From Comamonadaceae bacterium (GTDB lineage Bacteria > Pseudomonadota > Gammaproteobacteria > Burkholderiales > Burkholderiaceae): a stretch of DNA of 6,399 nucleotides. A program made the translations under genes and the position numbers. Below are positions 1-6,302 of this stretch, one piece after another; the stretch's first letter is position 1, and the number at the start of each line of letters is the position of its first letter. The stretch is taken from assembly GCA_947455875.1 (NCBI GenBank), contig CANGSD010000077.1:1-6399 (forward strand), in the 5' to 3' direction. The notes under the pieces are model-generated. The model did no database searches and was not told where the DNA came from. It worked only from the letters and a program-made list of their open reading frames with translations.

Positions 1-69
1 CTGATGTTCCTGGTGCTGATGTTCCGGCCGCGTGGTTTGCTGGGCGAGCGCATCGAGCGGTTCGAGTGA
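1..69 (+). CDS. LivH-type ABC importer permease, C-terminal end (partial)
   Basis: The window opens inside a reading frame whose last 22 residues end MFRPRGLLGERIERFE before the TGA at 67-69. A hydrophobic stretch followed by F-R-P-x-G-L-L-G is the usual C-terminus of LivH/LivM-family inner-membrane permeases of branched-chain-amino-acid-type (HAAT) ABC importers. The next gene begins with a LivM-type permease, so this is most likely the partner LivH subunit; that assignment rests mainly on gene order. Its stop codon overlaps the GTG start of the next gene (GTGA, 66-69), which suggests translational coupling. The start and catalytic body lie outside the window. Confidence 0.8.
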   Translation: MMFLVLMFRPRGLLGERIERFE

Positions 70-2603
70 GCGAGCGTCTCATGTCCAAGAATTCCCAAAC
101 GCTCTGGATCGGCGCCGCCGGCCTGATTCTCATGCCCTTCGCGATGCACGCGGTGGGTCTGACCCTGGACACCGCCACGGTGGTGGTGCTCCTGACCATG
201 GCCACCATGGGCCTGAACCTGCTGGTGGGTTACACCGGCCTGGTGTCCTTCGGTCACAGCGCCTGGTTCGGCGTGGGCGGCTATGCCGCCGCCTTGGCCC
301 AGAAGCATTGGTTCGCGGGGCAGATCTTCGCGCCGATTGCGTTCACGATCGTCTTCATGATCGCGCTGTCGGCCCTCGTCGGCTTTCTGATCCTGCGCCG
401 ACGCGGCGTCTACTTCTCGCTGCTGACCCTGGCCCTGTGCGCGCTGACCTTCGCCATCGCGTTCCGCTGGACGGCGGTCACGGGCGGCGAGGGCGGCCTC
501 GGCGGTCTGGAGCGCGGCTTCCTCGGCCCGCTGGATCTGAACGACGACCGCCTGTACTACGCGATGGTGGCCGTGATCGGCTTTGTGTCGCTGTACGTGA
601 TGCAGCGGATCGTGCGATCGCCCTTCGGCCATGTGCTAGTGGCGATCCGCGAGAACGAGCAACGCGCGGGCTTTCAGGGTTACCCCACCAACCGCTACAA
701 GCTGGTGGCCTTCATCATCGCCAGCACCATTACCGGTCTGGCCGGTGCCTTGCTCGTGTTCGACCACCGCCTGGCGGCGGCCGAATCGACGACGGTGGCC
801 TTCTCCGGCGAGATGCTGGCCATGGTGGTGATCGGCGGGATGCGCAGCTTCTTCGGGCCGGCGGTGGGTGTCCTGTTCTACATCCTGTTTCGCGAGTTCT
901 TCTCGATCTACACCGACAACTGGTTGTTCTGGTTTGGCCTGACCTTTGTCGGCTTCGTGGTGTTCTCGCCCAATGGCTTGACCGGCATCTGGGCGCAGCT
1001 GCAGCGTCGCTGGAATCCGCCGCCGGAAGAAGACGCCGCCATGAGCCGGCGCAAGATTTACGACGGCCTGCCGCTGCCGGCCTTCCTGCGCGGGCAAGCC
1101 GGCGCCACCACCGCGCTGCAGGCCGAGGGCGTGGTCAAGCACTTTGGCGGCATCCGCGCGGTCAACGGCGCCAGCGTGTCGCTGCAAGCGGGTCAGATCC
1201 ATGCGCTGATCGGCCCCAACGGCGCGGGCAAGACCACGATGTTCAACCTGATCTCCGGCCTGTACGCGCCGGACCAGGGCACCGTGCGCCTCAATGGCCG
1301 CGAGATTCACGGCCTGCCGCCGCACCAGGTGGTGGAGCAGGGCCTGGCGCGATCCTTCCAGATCACCAATCTGTTCAAGGGCCTGACCATCGAGGAAAAC
1401 CTGCGCCTGTCGCTGCAGGCACGCCATGCGGGGCGCTTCAACCTCTGGCGCGACGTCGCGCAGCAAGACGCAGTGAATGCGGAGACGGCCGAACTGCTCA
1501 AGTTCCTGGGCCTGCAAGGCATCGAAGACACGCTGGCGGGCGACCTGTCCTATGGCGGCCAGCGCTTGGTCGACATGGGCATTGCCCTGGGCGCCAAGCC
1601 CCAGGTGCTGCTGATGGACGAGCCGCTAGCCGGCCTGGCTGCGGCCGAACGCGAACGCGTCAGCCGCCTGGTGCGCATCATTGCCGAAAACATTCCGGTG
1701 CTGATCGTCGAACACGACATCGACCGCGTACTGGCCTTCTCGCACACCGTCACGGTGATGAACCAAGGTGAAGTGCTGATGGCGGGCTCGCCCGATCAGG
1801 TGCGCAACGACGCGCGGGTGCAAGAGGTCTACACCGGCAGCGGCACGCCGCCGGTCACGGGCCGCGCCGCGGCGCAGGTGGGCGATCGCCCGCGCATCCT
1901 GCGCTTTGAGGGCGTCAACGCCTTCTACGGCAAGAGCCACATCCTGAACGACGCCACCCTCGAGGTGCGCGATGGCGAGATCGTGGCCCTGCTCGGACGC
2001 AACGGCGCCGGCAAGTCCACCCTGCTCAAGGCCCTGTGCGGTTTGCTGCCGCCGGCCTCGGGTGCCATTGAATTCGAAGGCCGCAACATCGCCGGCATGC
2101 CCGCCGCGCAGATCGCGCGTCTGGGCATCGGCTATGTGCCGCAGGGCCGAGGCCTGTTCGCCGGCATGACCGTCGCCGAGAACCTGGCGCTGGGCCGCCT
2201 GGCGCGTGCCACCGATGGCAGCCACGGCGTGGCCTGGAGCGAGGAAAAGATCTTCGACTACTTCCCGCGCCTGAAAGAGCGCATGCACGTGCCCGCCGAT
2301 TACCTCTCGGGCGGCGAGCAGCAGATGGCTGCGGTGGCCCGTGCGCTCTCGGGCAATGTGCGCCTGCTACTGCTGGACGAGCCCTTCGAGGGTCTGGCCC
2401 CGGCGGTCACGCAGGAGCTCTTTACCGTGTTCGACCGCCTGCGCCGCGAGGTCTCCATCGTGATCGTGGAGCACAACCTCGATCTGGTGCTGGCCCTGGC
2501 CGACCGCGTCTACGCGCTGGAGCGCGGCGCTGTGTTCCACAGCGGGCCGGCCGAACCGCTGCTCACCGACCTCGATTACCGAAAGAAGATTTTGTGGGTC
2601 TGA
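66..2603 (+). CDS. Fused LivM-LivG-LivF ABC importer protein (permease plus two ATPases)
   Basis: This 845-residue protein joins three subunits of a branched-chain-amino-acid-type (HAAT) ABC importer. Residues 1 to about 325 are a LivM-like permease with roughly eight or nine hydrophobic segments (about 12-32, 36-58, 85-110, 115-133, 162-180, 212-233, 246-275, 284-302), the family motif GYTGLVSFGH (55-64), and a cytoplasmic coupling loop around AIRENEQRAGFQGY (193-206). Residues about 351-590 are a LivG-like ATPase: Walker A GPNGAGKTT (383-391), Q-loop Q432, signature LSYGGQ (494-499), Walker B VLLMDEP with Glu519, and switch His550. Residues about 612-845 are a LivF-like ATPase: Walker A GRNGAGKST (644-652), Q693, LSGGEQ (747-752), Walker B with Glu772, and His803. 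Both ATPases look catalytically intact. The frame runs without a break through both linkers (about 326-350 and 591-611), so this is a true fusion in the sequence given. I chose the GTG at 66 because it overlaps the LivH stop; ATG 81 is an equally plausible start, and neither has a strong ribosome binding site. The substrate is unknown: HAAT importers also carry amides, urea and aromatic or dicarboxylic acids. Confidence 0.95.
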   Translation: MSERLMSKNSQTLWIGAAGLILMPFAMHAVGLTLDTATVVVLLTMATMGLNLLVGYTGLVSFGHSAWFGVGGYAAALAQKHWFAGQIFAPIAFTIVFMIALSALVGFLILRRRGVYFSLLTLALCALTFAIAFRWTAVTGGEGGLGGLERGFLGPLDLNDDRLYYAMVAVIGFVSLYVMQRIVRSPFGHVLVAIRENEQRAGFQGYPTNRYKLVAFIIASTITGLAGALLVFDHRLAAAESTTVAFSGEMLAMVVIGGMRSFFGPAVGVLFYILFREFFSIYTDNWLFWFGLTFVGFVVFSPNGLTGIWAQLQRRWNPPPEEDAAMSRRKIYDGLPLPAFLRGQAGATTALQAEGVVKHFGGIRAVNGASVSLQAGQIHALIGPNGAGKTTMFNLISGLYAPDQGTVRLNGREIHGLPPHQVVEQGLARSFQITNLFKGLTIEENLRLSLQARHAGRFNLWRDVAQQDAVNAETAELLKFLGLQGIEDTLAGDLSYGGQRLVDMGIALGAKPQVLLMDEPLAGLAAAERERVSRLVRIIAENIPVLIVEHDIDRVLAFSHTVTVMNQGEVLMAGSPDQVRNDARVQEVYTGSGTPPVTGRAAAQVGDRPRILRFEGVNAFYGKSHILNDATLEVRDGEIVALLGRNGAGKSTLLKALCGLLPPASGAIEFEGRNIAGMPAAQIARLGIGYVPQGRGLFAGMTVAENLALGRLARATDGSHGVAWSEEKIFDYFPRLKERMHVPADYLSGGEQQMAAVARALSGNVRLLLLDEPFEGLAPAVTQELFTVFDRLRREVSIVIVEHNLDLVLALADRVYALERGAVFHSGPAEPLLTDLDYRKKILWV

Positions 2604-2614
2604 TCCCCACGCCC

Positions 2615-2620
2615 GGAGAA
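2615..2620 (+). promoter_or_regulatory. Ribosome binding site of the cupin gene
   Basis: GGAGAA lies six bases before the ATG at 2627. It decides the start: the same frame is open from a GTG at 2594, but that codon lies inside the end of the fused transporter gene and has no such site. Confidence 0.75.
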
Positions 2621-2626
2621 AACGTC

Positions 2627-3019
2627 ATGACGAAACCTCACAACACCCCCAAAAAAGCCTTTGTGCAGCAGATGGCCCGCGTCGCCTGGCAGGAGTTTCC
2701 TGGCCACTTCGGCGGCGCGCTGTCCAAGGCGCTGGTCGGCCCGGAGAACTCGGGTTCGAGCCGGATCGACTTTCGCATCTCGCGCTACGCGCCGGCGGCA
2801 CATGTGGTCAACCACGTGCACAAGGTACAAGAGCAGATCTATTACGTGCTCGAAGGCGAGGGCGTCTTGACCCTGGACGACGAGAGCCACCTGATGCGCC
2901 CGCACGATTACGTCTACGTGCCGCCCGGTGTGCATCACAGCTTCACCAACACCGGCACGACCGGCCTGGTGTTCCTGGTTGTGACGACGCCCGTGGAAGA
3001 CACGGCGTCGACCCTGTGA
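2627..3019 (+). CDS. Small single-domain cupin protein
   Basis: This 130-residue protein has one cupin beta-barrel fold and no signal peptide, so it should be cytoplasmic. Cupin motif 1 is HVHKVQEQIYYVLEGEG (63-79), with His63 and His65 as metal ligands and Gln70 at the position where many cupins have Glu (Glu69 is next to it). Motif 2 is VPPGVHHSFTN (98-108), with His104 as the last ligand, so a His/His/Gln/His metal site is likely. Small cupins of this type include sugar and polyketide isomerases or cyclases, dioxygenases, and proteins of unknown role; the sequence does not choose among them. The gene starts 23 bases after the fused transporter gene and ends 14 bases before the preferred start of the aldehyde dehydrogenase, so it is embedded in the operon and probably acts on the imported compound or an intermediate. 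The fold is certain; the function is not known. Confidence 0.9.
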   Translation: MTKPHNTPKKAFVQQMARVAWQEFPGHFGGALSKALVGPENSGSSRIDFRISRYAPAAHVVNHVHKVQEQIYYVLEGEGVLTLDDESHLMRPHDYVYVPPGVHHSFTNTGTTGLVFLVVTTPVEDTASTL

Positions 3020-3022
3020 TGC

Positions 3023-3028
3023 AGGGGG
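3023..3028 (+). promoter_or_regulatory. Ribosome binding site of the aldehyde dehydrogenase gene
   Basis: AGGGGG lies five bases before the ATG at 3034 and favours that start over the in-frame GTG 3016 and ATG 3019. The latter two overlap the cupin stop codon (TGA 3017-3019) and lie upstream of this site. Confidence 0.6.
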
Positions 3029-3033
3029 TTGCC

Positions 3034-4485
3034 ATGAACAAGGCCATGACCCACACCGCCCCAGTGGACTTGCGCGAGTGCCTGCTGTTGATCGATGGCC
3101 AGTGGGTGGCCGGCGCCGACACCGTCGAAGTCCTGGACAAATTCCGCCTCACGCCTTTCTTGCGACTGCACCGCCCCTCGCGCGAGCAGGTCGCCCACGC
3201 CGTGGCCAGCGCCCACGCCGAGTTTCGCGAGCGACCTCTGTCCGCGCATGAACGCGGCGCCATCCTGGATCGCGCGGCGGGCCTGATCGAGCAGCGCGCC
3301 AGCGAATTCGTACGCGCCATGCAGCAGGAGGCGGGCTTCACCGAGAACGACAGCGCCGGCGAAGTGCGTCGTGCGACGCAGACTTTGCGCTTGTCGGCCG
3401 AGGAAGCACGCCGCCTGAGCGGCGATGTAATCCCCATCGACGGCGCGCCGCAGCAGTCAGGCCGCCTGGGCTTCACCCTGCGGGTGCCGCTGGGGGTGGT
3501 GTGCGCGATCACGCCGTTCAACTCGCCCCTGAACACCGTGGCCCACAAGGTGGGCCCGGCCCTGGCTGCAGGCAACACCGTGATTCTCAAGCCCTCCTCG
3601 AGCACGCCCACCACGGCCAACCTGCTGGCGCAGGCCTTGATCGACGCCGGGCTGCCCGCGCGCCGCATGACGGTGCTGCACGGCGGCAGCCAGGTGGTGC
3701 AGACCCTGCTGGATCAACCCCAGGTGCGCTTTTTTGCCTTCACCGGCAGCACCGAAGTGGGCCGAGACATTCATGCTCGCGCCGGATTACGCCGCACGCA
3801 AATGGAGCTGGGCTCGATCGCCTTCACCGTGCTGGCCCAGGATGCGTCACTCGATGCCGCCTTGCCCAAGGTGATCAACGCCAGTTACCGCAAGGCCGGA
3901 CAGGTCTGCACCTCGATCCAGATCCTGCTGGTGCATCAGTCCCTGTGCGCCGAGGTCGAGCGGCGCCTCACGCCGATGGTGGCGGCTCTGAAATTTGGCG
4001 ATCCGATGCAGCCCGATACCTTTGTGGGCCCCGTGATCAGCGAAGCGGCGGCGCAGCGCATCGAGCGCTGGATTGATGCGGCCATGGCCCAGGGCGCACG
4101 GCGCCTGGCTGGGGGTGCGCGTCAAGGCGCCGTGGTGCCGCCCACGCTGTTGACCGATGTGGCGCCTTCGATGTCGGTGTCGTGCGAGGAGATCTTCGGG
4201 CCGGTGATGTCCATCGTGCCGTTCACGGATATCCAGGAAGTCGTCCAGCGGATCAACGCCACGCCCTATGGCCTGGCCACCGGTATCTTCACCAACCGTC
4301 TGGACGATGCGATGCGCCTGGCGCGCCAGCTCGATGTGGGCGGTGTCCACATCAACGAAACCTCCAGCTCGCGTGTGGACATGATGCCGTACGGCGGCAC
4401 CAAGGACAGCGGCTTCGGGCGCGAGGGTCCGCACTACGCGGTGCGTGAGATGACCGAAGAACGGGTGATTACCATCCTGGCCTGA
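3034..4485 (+). CDS. NAD(P)-dependent aldehyde dehydrogenase, PhnY/lactaldehyde dehydrogenase-like
   Basis: This 483-residue protein is a full-length member of the aldehyde dehydrogenase superfamily, which oxidises aldehydes to acids with NAD(P)+ in the cytoplasm. All key residues are present: Asn163 in PFNSP (oxyanion), Lys186 in LKPSS (cofactor), FTGSTEVG (236-243, Rossmann loop), general base Glu258 in MELGS, nucleophile Cys292 in GQVCTS, and Glu386/Phe388 in EEIFGP. The C-terminal region (about 440-475: INE, MPYGGTKDSGFGREG, then AVREMTEE) resembles the branch holding phosphonoacetaldehyde (PhnY), lactaldehyde and related small-aldehyde dehydrogenases; this is recognised by eye, not by a tree. 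Ser189, three residues after the cofactor Lys, replaces the Glu typical of strictly NAD-specific enzymes, so NADP use is possible. The N-terminal strand region (about 33-46) lacks the usual N-P-x-T-G-E-like turn. With the downstream ThDP enzyme, the expected job is oxidation of an aldehyde released by decarboxylation, which is an inference. GTG 3016 and ATG 3019 are alternative starts, adding up to six residues. Confidence 0.93.
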   Translation: MNKAMTHTAPVDLRECLLLIDGQWVAGADTVEVLDKFRLTPFLRLHRPSREQVAHAVASAHAEFRERPLSAHERGAILDRAAGLIEQRASEFVRAMQQEAGFTENDSAGEVRRATQTLRLSAEEARRLSGDVIPIDGAPQQSGRLGFTLRVPLGVVCAITPFNSPLNTVAHKVGPALAAGNTVILKPSSSTPTTANLLAQALIDAGLPARRMTVLHGGSQVVQTLLDQPQVRFFAFTGSTEVGRDIHARAGLRRTQMELGSIAFTVLAQDASLDAALPKVINASYRKAGQVCTSIQILLVHQSLCAEVERRLTPMVAALKFGDPMQPDTFVGPVISEAAAQRIERWIDAAMAQGARRLAGGARQGAVVPPTLLTDVAPSMSVSCEEIFGPVMSIVPFTDIQEVVQRINATPYGLATGIFTNRLDDAMRLARQLDVGGVHINETSSSRVDMMPYGGTKDSGFGREGPHYAVREMTEERVITILA

Positions 4486-4509
4486 GGCGCGCCCCTGCGA
4501 GAGACGAAC

Positions 4510-4516
4510 AAGGAGA
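4510..4516 (+). promoter_or_regulatory. Ribosome binding site of the ThDP enzyme gene
   Basis: AAGGAGA lies seven bases before the ATG at 4524. It is the strongest ribosome binding site in the window and sits in the only sizeable gap (4486-4523). No hairpin terminator or clear promoter is seen in that gap, so the gene is probably read from the same transcript. Confidence 0.8.
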
Positions 4517-4523
4517 CTTCAAG

Positions 4524-6302
4524 ATGCCCACCATGAAGGGCGGCGAACTGATCGCCAATTACCTGGTCCAGGAAAAGGTGCCGTATATCTTCGGCATCTG
4601 CGGTCACGGCAACGTCGGCATCCTGGATGCGCTGTATGACGTGCGTGACAAGATCCAGCTGGTGTCGCCGCGCCACGAGCAGTGCGCGGGCCACATGGCC
4701 GATGCCTACTTTCGCGTCAAGCACAAGCCGGTGGCCACGCTCACGTCCACCGGCCCGGGCTCGGCCAATATGGTCATGTCGCTGGCCACTGCGTTGTCGG
4801 ACTCGTCGGCCTTCATGGCCATCACCTCCAACGTGCCGACCTCGCAGCACAATCGCGCGCCCTTCCAGGAGTTGTACAAACACAACCAGGCCGACTTCGC
4901 GCAGGTGATGCGCCCGGTCGTCAAGCGCGCCTTCCAGCCCACGCGGGTTGACATGCTGCCGCTGGCCCTGCGCCAGGCGATGGACACCATGGTCACGGGT
5001 CGCCCCGGCCCGGTGAACCTGGACATCCCCTACAACGTCTACCAGGAAGAAGCCGACGTCGATCTGCCTGCGGCCTCGCATGTGCACCGCGCGCACCGTC
5101 CGGGCGCCAGCGAGGCCGACGTGGCCGCGGCCATCGATCTGTTGGCTGCCGCCCACCAGCCCGTGTTGTTCATCGGCCATGGCGCGACGCTGTCCGAAGC
5201 CGGAGAAGAAATCACCGAGCTGGCGCATCGCCTGGGTATCCCGGTCATCACCTCGCCCAATGGCATGGGTTGCATCCGCGGCGACGATCCGCTGGCCCTG
5301 GGCTTCATCGGTCGCAACGGCGCCTTCCCCGCCAACGAGGCGGGCCGCCGCGCCGACCTGGTGATCACCCTGGGCACGCGCTTTGACGACCGCAGTTCGT
5401 CCAGCTGGCATCCGGGCTACTCCTGGAATTTCCCCAAGACGCAGCTGATTCATGTGGACATCGACCCGCAGGAACTCGGCCGCAACTACGCGCCCACGCT
5501 GGGCATCATTGCCGACGTCAAGGTGTTCACGCGCCAGTTGCTCAATGCCTTGCCGGCGCGCCCAGCGATCAGCGCCACGCGCTATGCCCCCTGGCTGGCC
5601 CAGGTTCAGGGCTGGCAGGCGCAGTGGGAGGCCTTTGTGCGTCCGCACTTCACCGACTCCACCAGCCCGCTGCGGCCCGAGTTCGTGGTCGGCACCTTGC
5701 AAAAGGTCTTGCCCGACGACGTGATCCTCGCGCTCGATTCGGGCGTACACCACAACTGGTTCATGCAGTTTTGGCAAGCCAAGCGGCCTCAGAGCATGCT
5801 CAATAGCTGGGGCTATTCGAGCATGGGCTTTGGCGTGTGCGGTGTCATGGGCGCGCAGCTGGCCGCACCCGATCGTCCCTGCGTGGCGGTGGTGGGTGAT
5901 GGCGGCTTCACCATGGCGCCTTATGTGCTGTGCACCGCAGTCGAATACAACCTGCCGGTGGTCTGGATCATCTGGAACAACTTTGCCTGGGGCGCGATCC
6001 GCGACATCCAGCACGGCATGTTCAACGGCCGCGAGATCGGCACCGCCTTTTTCCACGGCGCCACCGGCGAGCGTTACAACCCCGACTTCGCCGCCTGGGC
6101 CCGTGCCTGTGGTGCCGACGGCTACACCGTCAACCGTCCGCAGGATCTGGGCGTGACCGTGGAGCAGGCCCTGAAAAATCGCCGCCCTTGCGTCATCGAC
6201 GTGCACGTCGACGCCGACGTGCGCCCGCCGTCCACCGGCACCTGGCAGCTGCCGCCGACGCCGTACAAAGAGCCGGCATATGGCAAGCCGTGGGTGGCGT
6301 GA
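4524..6302 (+). CDS. Thiamine-diphosphate-dependent enzyme, acetolactate synthase superfamily, substrate unknown
   Basis: This 592-residue protein has the three-domain layout of acetolactate synthase-like enzymes: PYR domain (about 5-172), central domain (about 196-334) and ThDP-binding PP domain (about 385-560). Glu52 in RHEQCAGHMADAY is the conserved Glu that activates the cofactor. The metal/ThDP motif is GDG (458-460) followed by NN (485-486). Met434 in SSMGFG sits where acetolactate synthases have the Met that supports the bent cofactor. The central domain keeps GTRFDDR (284-290), typical of the FAD site of acetolactate synthases, and the PYR domain keeps Gln115 (APFQE) and Lys134 (PVVKR). 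Two places differ: the active-site loop reads GICGHGN (24-30), and Ile495 (in WGAIRDIQ) replaces the Trp that selects the acceptor 2-oxo acid in acetolactate synthases. No small regulatory (IlvN) subunit is nearby. Family members decarboxylate 2-oxo acids, ligate them, or hydrolyse diketones and sulfoacetaldehyde; the reaction here is unknown. Downstream of the aldehyde dehydrogenase and upstream of a CoA-transferase, a catabolic 2-oxo acid decarboxylase or C-C lyase is most likely. ATG 4533 is a less likely start. Confidence 0.93.
   Translation: MPTMKGGELIANYLVQEKVPYIFGICGHGNVGILDALYDVRDKIQLVSPRHEQCAGHMADAYFRVKHKPVATLTSTGPGSANMVMSLATALSDSSAFMAITSNVPTSQHNRAPFQELYKHNQADFAQVMRPVVKRAFQPTRVDMLPLALRQAMDTMVTGRPGPVNLDIPYNVYQEEADVDLPAASHVHRAHRPGASEADVAAAIDLLAAAHQPVLFIGHGATLSEAGEEITELAHRLGIPVITSPNGMGCIRGDDPLALGFIGRNGAFPANEAGRRADLVITLGTRFDDRSSSSWHPGYSWNFPKTQLIHVDIDPQELGRNYAPTLGIIADVKVFTRQLLNALPARPAISATRYAPWLAQVQGWQAQWEAFVRPHFTDSTSPLRPEFVVGTLQKVLPDDVILALDSGVHHNWFMQFWQAKRPQSMLNSWGYSSMGFGVCGVMGAQLAAPDRPCVAVVGDGGFTMAPYVLCTAVEYNLPVVWIIWNNFAWGAIRDIQHGMFNGREIGTAFFHGATGERYNPDFAAWARACGADGYTVNRPQDLGVTVEQALKNRRPCVIDVHVDADVRPPSTGTWQLPPTPYKEPAYGKPWVA

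Noticed and set aside
636..1517. A 293-codon minus-strand open frame over the permease-ATPase junction.
   Set aside because: It shows no domain, no ribosome binding site context worth noting and a biased composition, so it is a shadow frame.
32..1771. A 579-codon open frame on the plus strand, in another frame over the fused transporter gene.
   Set aside because: Its translation is Arg-, Pro- and Gly-rich with no family features, while the overlapping frame encodes clear permease and ATPase motifs. It is a shadow of GC-rich codon bias.
1212..2021. Similar DNA at the two Walker A sites, considered as a recent internal repeat.
   Set aside because: Similarity is confined to the conserved ATPase motifs; the surrounding protein sequence follows distinct LivG and LivF patterns, so this is ancient paralogy and not a recent duplication.
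4486..4523. The gap before the ThDP enzyme gene as a possible terminator or promoter.
   Set aside because: Only 38 bases long, it holds a strong ribosome binding site and no hairpin with a T-run or recognisable -35/-10 pair.
4434..6206. A 590-codon open frame on the minus strand, opposite the ThDP enzyme gene.
   Set aside because: Its translation is rich in His, Arg, Gly and Ala with no recognisable domain, and it mirrors a clearly conserved plus-strand gene. Long antisense frames are expected in GC-rich coding DNA.
6197..6210. A perfect 14-base palindrome, CGACGTGCACGTCG, near the end of the ThDP enzyme gene.
   Set aside because: It falls in codons for a Val/Asp/His-rich stretch (IDVHVDADV) conserved in position in this family, so codon content explains it; there is no loop, T-tract or second copy to suggest an operator or terminator.
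4524..6302. The ThDP enzyme plus CaiB gene as an oxalate degradation pair (oxalyl-CoA decarboxylase and formyl-CoA transferase).
   Set aside because: The ThDP protein's motifs (RFDDR, GHGN loop, NNFAWGAIRDIQ) match acetolactate synthase-like enzymes rather than what I recall of oxalyl-CoA decarboxylase, and the aldehyde dehydrogenase would have no role.
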